In this document: piece by piece, positions 26,386 to 35,032 of the stretch
Numbering within the stretch: position 1 is the first letter of the stretch
How the letters are laid out: every line of letters begins with the position of its first letter
Source: Paenibacillus sp. BK033
GTDB lineage: Bacteria > Bacillota > Bacilli > Paenibacillales > Paenibacillaceae
NCBI RefSeq assembly: GCF_004345425.1
Contig: NZ_SLVP01000001.1
Coordinates: 124,001 to 188,000, forward strand
DNA: 64,000 nt
Reading direction: 5' to 3'
Made by a program: the position numbers and the translations under genes
The notes under the pieces: generated by a model
Database searches by the model: none
Told to the model about the DNA's origin: nothing
The model's input: only the letters and a program-made list of their open reading frames with translations

Positions 26386-27351
26386 TTACACCGTCCCCCA
26401 TAGCTTGCCTTGCCATGTACCGCGGCGTTTCAGCTCCGCGTCGATGGCATTCAGCACCACCCATTTTTGCATGCTCCACATCGGCCCGATGAGAAGCTCC
26501 TTTGGCGCATCGCCGGTCAGGCGGTGAATGATCATCTCCGGCGGCAGGAATTCCAGCGTGTCTACGATCAGCTTGACGTATTCGTCCAGCTCGAGGAAGC
26601 GAAGCAGTCCGGCTTCGTATTGCTTGACCATCGGCGTCTTGCGCATGAGATGGAGCAGATGGATTTTGATGCCCTGCACGTCCATCGCGGCAACCGCTCG
26701 GCCCGTCTCCAGCATCATTTCGTGCGACTCCTGCGGCAGACCGTAAATAATATGCGTGCATACGCGGATGCCCCGCTCTCGCAGTCGGCGTACCGCGTCG
26801 AGATAGCAGGCCGTATCATGGGCGCGGTTGATGAGCTCCGAGGTGGACTCATGGATCGTCTGCAAGCCCATCTCCACCCACAGGTAGGTGCGCTCGTTCA
26901 ACTCGGCCAAATATTCGACGATATCGTCAGGCAGGCAGTCCGGCCGCGTCGCAATCGATAACCCGACCACGCCCGGCTGCTGCAAAATCACCTCGTAATG
27001 CTCCCGAAGCTCCTCAACGGGAGCATACGTATTGGTATACGCCTGGAAGTAGCCGATATAATTGGCCTCCGGCCATTTCCGATGCTGGCGGTCGCGGATT
27101 TTATTGAATTGGATAACGAGATCATCGCGCCGGCTGCCGGCAAAATCGCCGGACCCGCGGGCGCTGCAGAACGTGCAGCCGCCCTTGGCGATCGAGCCGT
27201 CCCGGTTCGGGCAGGTAAAGCCCGCATCTAGCGTCACCTTGAAGACTTTGCCGCCAAGCTGCTCGCGCATCTCGTAGTTCCATGTATGAAATCGTTTGTC
27301 GCCCCACAGCATCGGCTGCCCGGGCGTCAAGGATAAGGAATGTGCGTTCAT
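26386..27351 (-). CDS. ytqA: Radical SAM protein YtqA (TIGR01212-like)
   Basis: The 321-residue protein carries an unusual radical SAM cluster motif, CPNRDGSIAKGGCTFC near residue 47-62 (Cys-x11-Cys-x2-Cys), then GYFQAYTNTYAPVEEL and the Elp3/MiaB-like GLSIATRPDC strand. This pattern defines the YhcC/YtqA group. Pairing with mnmM suggests it works in the same tRNA wobble pathway; recent work in Gram-positives proposes such a role (from memory). AAAGGAG is six bases upstream of the ATG. Confidence 0.88.
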   Translation of the reverse strand: MNAHSLSLTPGQPMLWGDKRFHTWNYEMREQLGGKVFKVTLDAGFTCPNRDGSIAKGGCTFCSARGSGDFAGSRRDDLVIQFNKIRDRQHRKWPEANYIGYFQAYTNTYAPVEELREHYEVILQQPGVVGLSIATRPDCLPDDIVEYLAELNERTYLWVEMGLQTIHESTSELINRAHDTACYLDAVRRLRERGIRVCTHIIYGLPQESHEMMLETGRAVAAMDVQGIKIHLLHLMRKTPMVKQYEAGLLRFLELDEYVKLIVDTLEFLPPEMIIHRLTGDAPKELLIGPMWSMQKWVVLNAIDAELKRRGTWQGKLWGTV

Positions 27352-27515
27352 GCGGTTCTCCTTTTGTAGGTACGGATAAGAATGGCATTCTCCATTTTAT
27401 CGGAAAGAAGGGGGAAATGCCATGCCCGCTTGCAGGGGTTGGCCAGGGGCATTTTAAGGATATTCCGAGCCGTAGAACAAGCTGGAAATTATTTTAAAAC
27501 CGGACCGAAATAGGC

Positions 27516-27544
27516 TTGCTATACCTTACATGATCTGTTATATT
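27516..27544 (+). promoter_or_regulatory. Probable promoter of the 68-residue protein gene
   Basis: TTGCTA (27516-27521) and TATATT (27539-27544) with a 17-base spacer. The 304-base gap 27352-27655 also holds an imperfect hairpin around ATGGCATT...AATGCCAT (27391-27424) and a CCTTACATG element occurring twice; nothing else was seen. Confidence 0.5.
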
Positions 27545-27655
27545 AAAAGTGCGACAAATCAATGAAAAAACCTTACATGCTTAATTCGTAATGATCGTCA
27601 TAAAACGTCGATAAACTGGAAATGCTGTAGTAAAAAAATCGATGAGGTGATCCCA

Positions 27656-27862
27656 ATGAGTCAACAATCAAGAATTCCGCATGGTGATGAGAAAGTAACG
27701 GTTGAATTAACGGTGAAAGAATTGATGGCGCTTACAGGAGTCCGGTTCCACAATAACCATCATATCGAAATTTCCGCGCGCAAGAAGCTGAACGAAATTA
27801 TCGAGAACACGTACCGCGACATTCAATCCGAAGGTCCGATTGATTACCAATTGCTCGTATAA
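27656..27862 (+). CDS. Small conserved-looking protein of unknown function
   Basis: The 68-residue soluble protein MSQQSRIPHGDEKVTVEL... is mostly helical with a KELMALTGVRFHNNHHIEISARKKLNEII middle that could be a small helix-turn-helix-like bundle, but no family is recognised. AGGTGA lies seven bases before the ATG at 27656. It has its own promoter and terminator, so it is a monocistronic unit. Confidence 0.7.
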   Translation: MSQQSRIPHGDEKVTVELTVKELMALTGVRFHNNHHIEISARKKLNEIIENTYRDIQSEGPIDYQLLV

Positions 27863-27888
27863 TGATTATGCCAACATCCATACAAACC

Positions 27889-27930
27889 TAAAGCCTTGGC
27901 GATTCAAAAATCGTTAAAGGCTTTTTCTTT
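27889..27930 (+). terminator. Terminator
   Basis: AAAGCCTT...GCGAT / ATCG...AAAGGCTTTTT stem with a TTTTTCTTTT tail. Confidence 0.85.
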
Positions 27931-28017
27931 TGTCCTCGTCTCAACTGGCATCTTTACAAGGCGACCGAACTTGGGCACAATAAGGACTAGCTTAATTTGT
28001 AGGAGGATCTGTACAAG

Positions 28018-28782
28018 ATGCGTTTAAGAGGAAGAAAAGGTATCCGCGAGTCGCTGGAAGCGCAGCCGGAATTAGTCGTATTGGATGCGAAGCCGCTCAA
28101 GGGGAAATGGCGCGAGTTTTTCGGCAACGATAAGCCGATCCATGTGGAGCTTGGCATGGGGAAAGGCCGTTTTATAAGCAATATGAGCTTCCGTAACCCA
28201 GGCAACAACTATATCGGCGTCGATATGTACGACGAGCTGATCCGCCGGGCAAGCGACAAGGCTCGCAACATTTGGGAGGAAAACGGAGTGGAAGAGCCGC
28301 CGAATCTGGCGCTGCTTCGTGCTAATATCGAGCATATCGAAGAAATGTTCGAGCCGGGCGAGATCGAGCGGATTTATCTGAATTTCAGCGATCCATGGCC
28401 AAAAAGCAAGCATGCCCGCCGCCGGCTGACGCATCCGCGCTTCCTGCGCAAGTATGCCCAGCTGTTGAATGAACGCGGGGAGATCCATTTCAAGACCGAT
28501 TCGGAATCTCTGTTCGAGTTCTCCCTTAACAGCTTTGCAGAGGTGGAATTGCAGCTTCGCAATATTTCGCTTAATCTTCATAAAAACGGTCCGCGCGAGG
28601 ATCTTGTGTTTACCGAATACGAGATGAAGTTTATGGAAAAGGGCCAGCCCATCTACCGCCTGGAAGCGGTAATCGGCGAAGCCGTGCTGCGCGAATACCG
28701 CGAAAGCAAGCTGGAGAACGCGCGCCGCGAAGAAGCGGAAGCCGAGCTTGCCGGCGACGACGAAGACGATTCGGCAGAATAA
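28018..28782 (+). CDS. trmB: tRNA (guanine-N7-)-methyltransferase
   Basis: The 254-residue SAM-dependent enzyme methylates G46 of tRNAs. It has ELGMGKGRFI (motif I) near 42, VDMYDELIRRA near 64, LNFSDPWPKSKHARRRLTHPRFL (the DPWPK-RHxKRR-type catalytic signature) near 120-140 and FKTDSESLFEFS near 157. The C-terminal 30 residues are an acidic, repetitive tail beyond the usual length. AGGAGG lies about 12 bases before the ATG. Confidence 0.95.
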   Translation: MRLRGRKGIRESLEAQPELVVLDAKPLKGKWREFFGNDKPIHVELGMGKGRFISNMSFRNPGNNYIGVDMYDELIRRASDKARNIWEENGVEEPPNLALLRANIEHIEEMFEPGEIERIYLNFSDPWPKSKHARRRLTHPRFLRKYAQLLNERGEIHFKTDSESLFEFSLNSFAEVELQLRNISLNLHKNGPREDLVFTEYEMKFMEKGQPIYRLEAVIGEAVLREYRESKLENARREEAEAELAGDDEDDSAE

Positions 28783-28783
28783 C

Positions 28784-28816
28784 AAAAAGGCTGTTCCCGC
28801 CGGGAACAGCCTTTTT
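28784..28816. terminator. Bidirectional terminator after trmB
   Basis: AAAAAGGCTGTTCCC / GGGAACAGCCTTTTT with a GCC loop; near-symmetric so works on both strands. Confidence 0.88.
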
Positions 28817-28862
28817 ACAATTCAAAGTTTTTACAAGTTTTTGCTATAAACATGGCCTGGAA

Positions 28863-28903
28863 TTCTCGGGATTGGAACGCGTTCCGCCAAGCCGTTTGAG
28901 CTT
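28863..28903. repeat. Dispersed repeat, copy 3 (shortened)
   Basis: TTCTCGGGATTGGAACGCG...AAGCCGTTTGAG matches 6397-6445 (TTCTCCGGATTGAAACGCG...AAGCCGTTTCAC) with about 18 bases of the middle missing. It abuts the 3' end of the PAP2 gene. Confidence 0.4.
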
Positions 28904-28907
28904 GCTT

Positions 28908-29471
28908 CTAGAATAAAGTAAGAGTCCAGCCGTACTCGACGGTTATGGCCGTCAGCGTGCCGACAAGCGCACCGGCCGCCACGTCGGACGGATAATGCAG
29001 CCCGAGATACATGCGCGACCACGCAACCGACAGAGCGAGTACGGCCGCAACGGGCAGGATAATCGGGAACCATACTCCGCCCGCTCCGATAATCGGCACG
29101 ACATAAGCGAAGATAGCGGTTGTGTGTCCGGAAGGGAAGGAGGAGTCGACGAGCGGGTTTTTACCCGTGTTTACTCCGTTTAACGCCTGATAAGGGCGAA
29201 GCCTTTTTAGTTTCCGTTTCACGACATAGACCGGTAGATGACTGATAAATACGGCAGTAAAGCATTGCCAGCCCGTCGTGCTCCAGGGATTAGGAGCAAA
29301 CATGGCAACGAGGAAAGAGCTGATGAGTGTAAAGGACGCTCCTCCAACATGCGTCACCGTGCTTAAATAAACCCCAAGCAACCGGTGAAGCCTGCTTTGT
29401 GATCGGCGTTGATTCGCCCATAGGATCATTTGCAATTCCCGGGTTCGCAACCACCCTATCATTCTTCTCAT
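28908..29471 (-). CDS. PAP2-family membrane phosphatase
   Basis: The 187-residue membrane protein has the three PAP2 signatures: KRKLKRLRPYQAL (KxxxxxxRP), FPSGHTTA (PSGH) and SRMYLGLHYPSDV (SRxxxxxHxxxD), between about five helices. Members of this class dephosphorylate undecaprenyl diphosphate or phosphatidyl compounds in cell-envelope recycling. ATG 29471 is chosen since AGGAGG (29478-29483) is six bases upstream; the longer frame to 29501 reads into the ribosome site and the tandem repeats that precede the gene. Confidence 0.88.
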   Translation of the reverse strand: MRRMIGWLRTRELQMILWANQRRSQSRLHRLLGVYLSTVTHVGGASFTLISSFLVAMFAPNPWSTTGWQCFTAVFISHLPVYVVKRKLKRLRPYQALNGVNTGKNPLVDSSFPSGHTTAIFAYVVPIIGAGGVWFPIILPVAAVLALSVAWSRMYLGLHYPSDVAAGALVGTLTAITVEYGWTLTLF

Positions 29472-29486
29472 CCGTTTCCTCCTAAA

Positions 29487-29613
29487 AGAATTGCGAAGCA
29501 ATTCTGCTTCGTAAGCATAGACTTAAGAATTGCGAAGCAATTCTGCTTCGTAAGCATAGACTTAAGATTTGCGAAGCAATTCTGCTTCGTAAGCATAGAC
29601 CTAAGATTTGCGA
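29487..29613 (-). repeat. Tandem leader repeats, 39 bases x 3 plus a partial copy
   Basis: Units at 29487-29525, 29526-29564 and 29565-29603, then AGATTTGCGA at 29604-29613. Read toward the PAP2 gene, each unit is CTTACGAAGC-AGAATTGC-TTC-GCAATTCT-TA..., containing a perfect eight-base hairpin. The last unit runs directly into TTTAGGAGG, the ribosome site. The same layout occurs at 59921-60076. Confidence 0.9.
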
Positions 29614-29801
29614 TTCCCACACATTATAATCGATATTTGTCTATTATGGTTCAATAAATCAGCTTGTACAAGTTTTAAGTTTATACGAAGAGGCGGGATT
29701 TCGAAAGATTAACCAATCTTTAAAATGAGGTTGATTATTCGCTAACAGACCTCCTGTAGAATGGAACCGATCAAGGTTTCATTCCGAAGGAGGCGTTCTT
29801 C

Positions 29802-30980
29802 ATGAGAGTTGCGCTTTTTACCGATACGTTTGAACCTGATGTGAATGGCGTGGCGCGCACGCTTGGCCGCTGGACCGATTATTTGAAGCGGCAGGGTGCC
29901 GAAGTGCTTGTGATGGCTCCGGATCCGGCCGCAGGCAAGCAAAGCGGCAAACAATCCGCCTCTGTCGAGCGCTTCGCCAGCCTGCCCTTTTTCCTGTATC
30001 CCGAGTGCCGCCTGGCACTTCCCAATCCCATTCATATCCGCAGGGCGCTAAAGGATTTTGCTCCAACGATCATCCACGTAGCTACTCCGTTCAACCTTGG
30101 ACTTTGCGGCATTCATTATGCCCGCAAGCTCCGGGTTCCCCTGGTTGCGTCCTATCATACCCATTTTGATCAATATTTGCCGTTTTACAATTTGCAATGG
30201 ATGGCAAAGCTGTTATGGAGATATATGGAATGGTTTCACCATGACTGCCGCTCCATCTACGTGCCTTCCCGTTCCACTTACGAGGATTTGAAGGAGAAGG
30301 GCTGGGATGACGGCCGGCTTGAAGTATGGAGCCGCGGCATTGATACGGAAGCCTTTCATCCGTCTGTCAACCGGGAGGAGTGGCTCCTCCGGCACGGAAT
30401 CGACAGCGATCGATTTGTCGTCCTGTACGTGGGAAGATTAGCTCCCGAAAAAAATGTCGATATCGCCTTAGATGCTTTTGCGGAATTTCGGCAAAATATA
30501 AGCGAGGAAGCGGTTTTTGTCATCGCCGGCGACGGGCCTTCGTCCGATGCGCTGAAGGAACGGTGCCGCCGCGAAGGAATCGACGCCCGTTTTATCGGTT
30601 TTACGGCGATGCCGGATTTGCAAAAATGGTATGCTTCCGCCGATCTGTTCCTGTTTCCGTCGGCGACGGAAACATTTGGCAACGTTGTGCTGGAGGCGAT
30701 GTCCTGCGGTACGCCTGTCATCTGCGCCGACAAGGGAGGCGTAACGGATTCCGTTCAGCATGGGGTAACGGGCCTGCTGTGCAATCCGGAGGATCCCCGT
30801 TCGTTTACGAATGCGATGGGGCTTTTGTACAGCAATCCGGAGCTTCGCTCCGCGATTGCCGAGCAAGGACGCATCTACAGCCAGAAGCAGTCCTGGAACG
30901 CTATTTTCGACAAACTGGCCGCCAGCTTTGAACGGTATTCGATCCCCGTACAGCCACATATTCGTCACAAAGCGGAGTGA
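29802..30980 (+). CDS. Glycosyltransferase family 4 (MgtA-like)
   Basis: The 392-residue GT-B enzyme starts MRVALFTDTFEPDVNGVARTL, typical of the alpha-mannosyl/glucosyltransferase group. The donor-binding C-terminal half holds VLYVGRLAPEKNVDIALDAF, FIGFTAMPDLQKWYASADLFLFPS and the E-x7-E motif TETFGNVVLEAMSCGTP near residue 290. It probably adds a hexose to a membrane lipid or polysaccharide. AAGGAGG is well placed before the ATG. There is no signal peptide, so it works at the inner face of the membrane. Confidence 0.88.
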   Translation: MRVALFTDTFEPDVNGVARTLGRWTDYLKRQGAEVLVMAPDPAAGKQSGKQSASVERFASLPFFLYPECRLALPNPIHIRRALKDFAPTIIHVATPFNLGLCGIHYARKLRVPLVASYHTHFDQYLPFYNLQWMAKLLWRYMEWFHHDCRSIYVPSRSTYEDLKEKGWDDGRLEVWSRGIDTEAFHPSVNREEWLLRHGIDSDRFVVLYVGRLAPEKNVDIALDAFAEFRQNISEEAVFVIAGDGPSSDALKERCRREGIDARFIGFTAMPDLQKWYASADLFLFPSATETFGNVVLEAMSCGTPVICADKGGVTDSVQHGVTGLLCNPEDPRSFTNAMGLLYSNPELRSAIAEQGRIYSQKQSWNAIFDKLAASFERYSIPVQPHIRHKAE

Positions 30981-31328
30981 CGGACCGGGAACATTGTATC
31001 AACTCTTTACGTATGTATTGGACGTAAGGGCTAAAAAATTAGGAAATGGATGAAAATAAGGGCGATAGGGCGCAAAAGGAGGTAATGGAACCATCTGACT
31101 GCCATGCAAGCGTTTTACTGGCTGGATAACGGATAATGGCGGGAATTAGAGCTTTTGACAAAGATAATCATTGTGTGGAAAATCAAAATGTCCCGAGATT
31201 CGTTTACACAAACAAAAAAAACGGACCGGACACAAGAGAGAATTATGATAAAGAGCCTGTCGGCGCCTGATGGCAAGGTGTTCAGAACGGGCAATTAAAA
31301 AGGGGTCTCAAGGGGGCAGTACCGAAAA
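30981..31328 (+). other. Gene-free interval between two glycosyltransferases
   Basis: About 350 bases with low coding character. It holds TTGACA at 31155-31160 without a good -10 box at standard spacing, a poly-A stretch (31210-31217) and an AAGGGGG ribosome-like element before the next gene. No terminator was recognised. Confidence 0.5.
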
Positions 31329-32567
31329 ATGTTCAACACGATTATGCTTGTTTTCCAGATCGTATTCGCATTGCTGGGCTTGTACCAACTGTTTTTGACA
31401 TGTTTTGGCTGGCACCGCAAGAAAGAAGATTTATCCCATCCGCCGCAAAAGACGTTCGCGCTTCTGGTTGCGGCGCATAACGAGGAACAGGTTGTCGGAG
31501 CGCTTATCGAAAATCTGCTGAAGCTGAAGTATCCTCGCGAGCTGTTTGACATTTTCGTCATCTGCGACAACTGTACGGACGGCACCGTCGATATTGTGAA
31601 CAGCTACGACGGCGTTTATGCCTGCGTGCGCAATAACAAGAACCAACGGGGCAAAGGTTATGCCGTGGAATGGATGCTGAAGGAACTGTGGAAGATGCCG
31701 AAGAGCTACGACGGCGTTGCGATCTTTGATGCCGACAATCTGGTAGCGACCGATTTCCTGCAGTACATGAACAATGATTTGATTAACGGACACCGCGTTA
31801 TTCAGGGCTACCTGGATACGAAAAACCCGAACGACTCGTGGATCAGCTCCGCTAACGCGATCAACTACTGGTTCTGCAACCGCCTATGGCAGCTGCCGCG
31901 CACGAATCTGGGTCTGGCCAACTTCCTCGGAGGCACGGGCATGTGCTTTGACGCCAAGCTGCTGCAGGAAATGGGCTGGGGCGCAACAAGCCTCGTAGAA
32001 GATCTTGAGTTCACGGTCCGCTGTATTCAGCGGGGGATTTATCCGAAGTTTAATTTCGAGGCGAAGGTGTTCGACGAGAAGCCGATTACGTTTCAGGCAT
32101 CGGCACGTCAACGTCTGCGCTGGATGCAAGGACATTTCGACGTTACGCGCAAGTACATGCTGCCGCTTTTGTGGCAGGGCATTAAAGAACGCAGCATGAC
32201 GAAGATCGACGCTGCGCTGTACGTATTTAACGCATATAACTATCTGGCCGGCTTCTTCATTGCAGCGATCATCTGGGGAGACATGCTTCTCTTTGGCGGC
32301 AACAATGTGGAATCGGTATACAACCTGCTGCCGATCTGGCTGAGCATTCCGTATATGGCTTATGTGTTTATCCAGATTCCTTTGTCGATGTATATGGCCA
32401 AGGTGCCGTGGAAGCTTTACTTGCGGATTCCGACGTTCCTGCTCTTCACCGTGTCGTGGTGGCCGATTACGGTTCATGCGTTCTTCACGCAGAACAACAA
32501 GAAATGGAGCCATACGCAGCATACTCGCGTTATTCGTCTGGAGGACGTGCAGAGCAAACAGCTGTAA
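31329..32567 (+). CDS. Membrane glycosyltransferase family 2
   Basis: The 412-residue GT-A enzyme has one N-terminal helix (about 3-22), the GT2 core with VAAHNEEQVVGAL, DNCTDGT, IFDADNLV (DxD-type) near 140 and GGTGMCF, EDLEFTVR and QRLRWMQGH (Q-x-x-R-W) near 220-265, then three to four C-terminal helices. This layout is that of processive or polymer-making enzymes such as hyaluronan, cellulose or poly-GlcNAc synthases. The product here is unknown. Partner genes for export are not adjacent. Confidence 0.88.
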   Translation: MFNTIMLVFQIVFALLGLYQLFLTCFGWHRKKEDLSHPPQKTFALLVAAHNEEQVVGALIENLLKLKYPRELFDIFVICDNCTDGTVDIVNSYDGVYACVRNNKNQRGKGYAVEWMLKELWKMPKSYDGVAIFDADNLVATDFLQYMNNDLINGHRVIQGYLDTKNPNDSWISSANAINYWFCNRLWQLPRTNLGLANFLGGTGMCFDAKLLQEMGWGATSLVEDLEFTVRCIQRGIYPKFNFEAKVFDEKPITFQASARQRLRWMQGHFDVTRKYMLPLLWQGIKERSMTKIDAALYVFNAYNYLAGFFIAAIIWGDMLLFGGNNVESVYNLLPIWLSIPYMAYVFIQIPLSMYMAKVPWKLYLRIPTFLLFTVSWWPITVHAFFTQNNKKWSHTQHTRVIRLEDVQSKQL

Positions 32568-32586
32568 AAACGCATGGCATAATGGG

Positions 32587-32616
32587 TTGACACATAGAAA
32601 TCCATTGTGTTATAGT
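32587..32616 (+). promoter_or_regulatory. Promoter of the infC operon
   Basis: TTGACA (32587-32592) and TATAGT (32611-32616), spacer 18; a strong consensus fit about 230 bases before infC. Confidence 0.8.
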
Positions 32617-32622
32617 AAGTCG

Positions 32623-32804
32623 GTAACGTTTTTGACAAAACATATTTGCACAAGCAGAAGCACCCGCTTCTCACCTTTCGGTAACGCCGGCTGGTTTGCG
32701 ATAACTGATTAGCTTAACGAGTTGCTTCCCCGTGGAGTAACGAGGGCGGCCACAATGAACGGTTATAACAATGCGGGTTCGTGCGAACCCGCATTTTTTA
32801 TTTT
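32623..32804 (+). ncRNA. L20-type leader RNA with terminator
   Basis: A roughly 180-nt leader precedes infC. It holds CACCCGCTTCTCACC and ends in a perfect terminator hairpin (ATGCGGGTTCG / CGAACCCGCAT followed by TTTTTTATTTT at 32770-32804). In Firmicutes, ribosomal protein L20 binds this type of leader and triggers early termination, adjusting infC-rpmI-rplT to ribosome need. The leader assignment is by position and partial sequence; the terminator is certain. Confidence 0.75.
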
Positions 32805-32846
32805 GCAACACCACACATAAACATCCTATCTTGGAGGTGGCACGTT

Positions 32847-33362
32847 ATTAGCAGAGAACATCAAATCAACGATGAGATCCGGGCCAGAGAAGTACGACTT
32901 GTAGGCGCGGACGGCGAGCAAATCGGTATCAAATCGATCCGTGACGCTATGCAGATGGCAATTGACCTGAGCTTGGATCTGGTGAATGTAGCACCGACGG
33001 CTAAACCGCCGGTTTGCCGGATTATGGACTACGGCAAGTTCCGTTACGAGCAGCAGAAGAAAGAAAAAGAAGCACGCAAGAATCAAAAAATCGTCGACCT
33101 GAAGGAAGTTTGGTTCCGTGCCAACATCGACGAGCATGACTATCAAACGAAATACCGCAATGTTGTGAAGTTCTTGGGCGAGGGCGATAAAGTTAAAGCC
33201 TCCGTACGCTTCCGCGGACGGGAAATCGCTCATGCTGCCATCGGCCAGAAAATTCTGGACCGTCTGGCGCAAGAGGTTGCCGAAATATGCAGCGTAGAAC
33301 GTGCACCGAAGCTTGAAGGCCGGAGCATGATTATGATTTTGGCACCAAAAAGCAACAGCTAA
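32847..33362 (+). CDS. infC: Translation initiation factor IF-3
   Basis: The 171-residue protein binds the 30S subunit and checks start codons. It begins ISREHQINDEIRAREVRL, with the typical KPPVCRIMDYGKFRYEQQKK N-domain signature near 50-70 and the C-domain VRFRGREIAH segment. Start is chosen as ATT 32847, with GGAGGTGG six bases before; AUU is the hallmark of infC, since IF-3 rejects it and so controls its own synthesis. The open frame extends upstream to 32781 but through the leader terminator. Confidence 0.93.
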   Translation: MSREHQINDEIRAREVRLVGADGEQIGIKSIRDAMQMAIDLSLDLVNVAPTAKPPVCRIMDYGKFRYEQQKKEKEARKNQKIVDLKEVWFRANIDEHDYQTKYRNVVKFLGEGDKVKASVRFRGREIAHAAIGQKILDRLAQEVAEICSVERAPKLEGRSMIMILAPKSNS

Positions 33363-33382
33363 ATAAAGGGAGGATAATCGAC

Positions 33383-33583
33383 ATGCCTAAAATGAAAACA
33401 CACAGCAGTCTGAAAGACCGCTTCAAAATTACCGGTACTGGTAAAGTGAAACGTTACAAAGCGTTCAGAAACCACTTGCTTTCCCACAAATCCGGTCGTC
33501 AAAAACGTGTTCTTGCCGGCCAGCCACTGATGGCAGCAGGCGACGTTCGTCGTATTCAACAAGGTCTCGCTAACCTTAAATAG
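33383..33583 (+). CDS. rpmI: 50S ribosomal protein L35
   Basis: A 66-residue, very basic protein beginning MPKMKTHSSLKDRFKITG, with the family region KRYKAFRNHLLSHKS. It is a 23S rRNA-binding large-subunit protein. The gene lies 20 bases after infC with GGGAGGAT as ribosome site, in the universal infC-rpmI-rplT order. Confidence 0.97.
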   Translation: MPKMKTHSSLKDRFKITGTGKVKRYKAFRNHLLSHKSGRQKRVLAGQPLMAAGDVRRIQQGLANLK

Positions 33584-33636
33584 TAGCAATCGTTCAGATA
33601 GCTTAATCAAATTCAACCTACGGGAGGTTTCCACTC

Positions 33637-33996
33637 ATGGCAAGAGTTAAAGGCGGTTTTGTCCGCGCTCGTCGTCGTAAAAGAATTCTTAAACTGGCAA
33701 AAGGTTATTTCGGTTCGAAACACCGTCTGTTTAAAACAGCAAAGGAGCAAGTTGGCAAGTCGCTTCTTTACGCATACCGCGACCGTCGTCAAAACAAACG
33801 CGAATTCCGCAGACTGTGGATCGTTCGTATCAACGCGGCTGCTCGTCAAAACGGTCTTTCCTACAACAAATTCATGTACGGCCTGAAACTGGCTGGCATC
33901 GAAGTAAACCGCAAAATGCTGGCTGACCTGGCTGTTAACGACATCAACTCGTTCAACTCCCTTGCTGGCGTTGCAAAAGCGAAAATCAACGCTTAG
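33637..33996 (+). CDS. rplT: 50S ribosomal protein L20
   Basis: The 119-residue basic protein starts [18 protein letters not shown] and has the [18 protein letters not shown] and [17 protein letters not shown] segments. It is needed early in 50S assembly and also feeds back on the leader RNA at 32623-32804. GGGAGG lies ten bases before the ATG. Confidence 0.97.
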   Translation: MARVKGGFVRARRRKRILKLAKGYFGSKHRLFKTAKEQVGKSLLYAYRDRRQNKREFRRLWIVRINAAARQNGLSYNKFMYGLKLAGIEVNRKMLADLAVNDINSFNSLAGVAKAKINA

Positions 33997-34015
33997 TTTT
34001 AAGCGTGATATAGAG

Positions 34016-34050
34016 AAGAGGTTGTCCCTGAGGGGGACAACCTCTTTTTT
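34016..34050 (+). terminator. Terminator after rplT
   Basis: AAGAGGTTGTCCC / GGGACAACCTCTT with a T6 tail. Confidence 0.92.
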
Positions 34051-34059
34051 GCGTTTATG

Positions 34060-34926
34060 CTAAAGCTCCCGCTCGGAAGAGGGCTGGAGCCGGTAAGCGC
34101 GGGGACTGACGCCGTAATAAGCGCTGAAATGGCGGGTGAACGGATGAATCGACGAATAGCCAAGCCGTTCGGCAATCGCGGTTACGGAATAATCCGTTTC
34201 GACAAGCAGCTGGGCAGCTTGCTTCATAAGAAGCCTATGGCGGTATACCTGCGGCGTAAACCCGGTCTCCCGCTGAAACAGGGAATGAAAGTAGGAGCGC
34301 TTAAGGCCGCACATGGCCGCCCAATCCTCTACTTGGGAGCGGGTCTCGGGATGCTCGTTCAAATGGGCGAGCAGCTTGACGATTCGGAAATCGCTTGGCT
34401 GGCGGGTGTGAACTACGTTGTACCAACTGAGCATCCAGGCATAGAGCATGCTGTTCACCAGCTCCGTGCGGTAATGCAGGCTGTTGTCAAACTGCCTGGA
34501 GAGCGTAACGAAAGCATCGTACAGCCACGGATAAGGTTGAAGCGAGAAGAAGCTTGGCAGCGAATCCAGCTCCGGGCAATACTCCTCGTCCGAGCTGGGC
34601 TCCAGCACAAACGGCTCCGGTGCATGGATGAATATCCGGTTATAAGAGTCGGAAGTCCCTTCCCACATATTGCAATACAGATTATACGAAGATAACGGCT
34701 GTCCTTTCCGGATATGGAAGGCATGAGGCTCGCCGGGGCGAAGGAAGATGAGTGTCCCGCGTTCAATCGGATAGAGCTTCCCGTTGACTTCCATTTCCCC
34801 GGGACCGTCTACGAACAGATGGAACGCGTATACGTTGCTGACGCGCAGCTTTTCATTCCAGCCTCCCACGTATAGATAACGCATGGAGTCCCCGACATAA
34901 GGTTTTATTTCATTTATCGTTTTCAT
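34060..34926 (-). CDS. AraC-family transcriptional regulator
   Basis: The 288-residue protein has an N-terminal cupin-like sensor (VDGPGEMEVNGKLYPIERGTL, about 32-52, and FLRPGEPHAFHIRKG) and two C-terminal helix-turn-helix units: VEDWAAMCGLKRSYFHSLFQ and SVTAIAERLGYSSIHPFTRHFSAYYGVSPRAYR. It is transcribed divergently from the GH95 gene 165 bases away and is the likely local regulator of that gene. CAGGGAA precedes the ATG. Confidence 0.9.
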   Translation of the reverse strand: MKTINEIKPYVGDSMRYLYVGGWNEKLRVSNVYAFHLFVDGPGEMEVNGKLYPIERGTLIFLRPGEPHAFHIRKGQPLSSYNLYCNMWEGTSDSYNRIFIHAPEPFVLEPSSDEEYCPELDSLPSFFSLQPYPWLYDAFVTLSRQFDNSLHYRTELVNSMLYAWMLSWYNVVHTRQPSDFRIVKLLAHLNEHPETRSQVEDWAAMCGLKRSYFHSLFQRETGFTPQVYRHRLLMKQAAQLLVETDYSVTAIAERLGYSSIHPFTRHFSAYYGVSPRAYRLQPSSEREL

Positions 34927-35032
34927 TCGGTTCCCTGCCCTCGAATAAAAATTAGCGGATAAATCGTTAAATAATAGGACTGACGGACAAATACGTTGAT
35001 TCTGTTCAATGTTACAATAATGCCATGAATTT

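Noticed and set aside
29487..29613. CRISPR array
   Set aside because: Units are directly tandem with no variable spacers, and no cas gene is in the window.
31046..31129. 27-codon open frame in the gap before the GT2 gene
   Set aside because: The AGGA element is only one base before the ATG, and there is no attenuator-like structure after it.
31155..31183. Sigma-A promoter with TTGACA
   Set aside because: The -10 position reads GAAAAT, a poor match, so the box alone is not enough.
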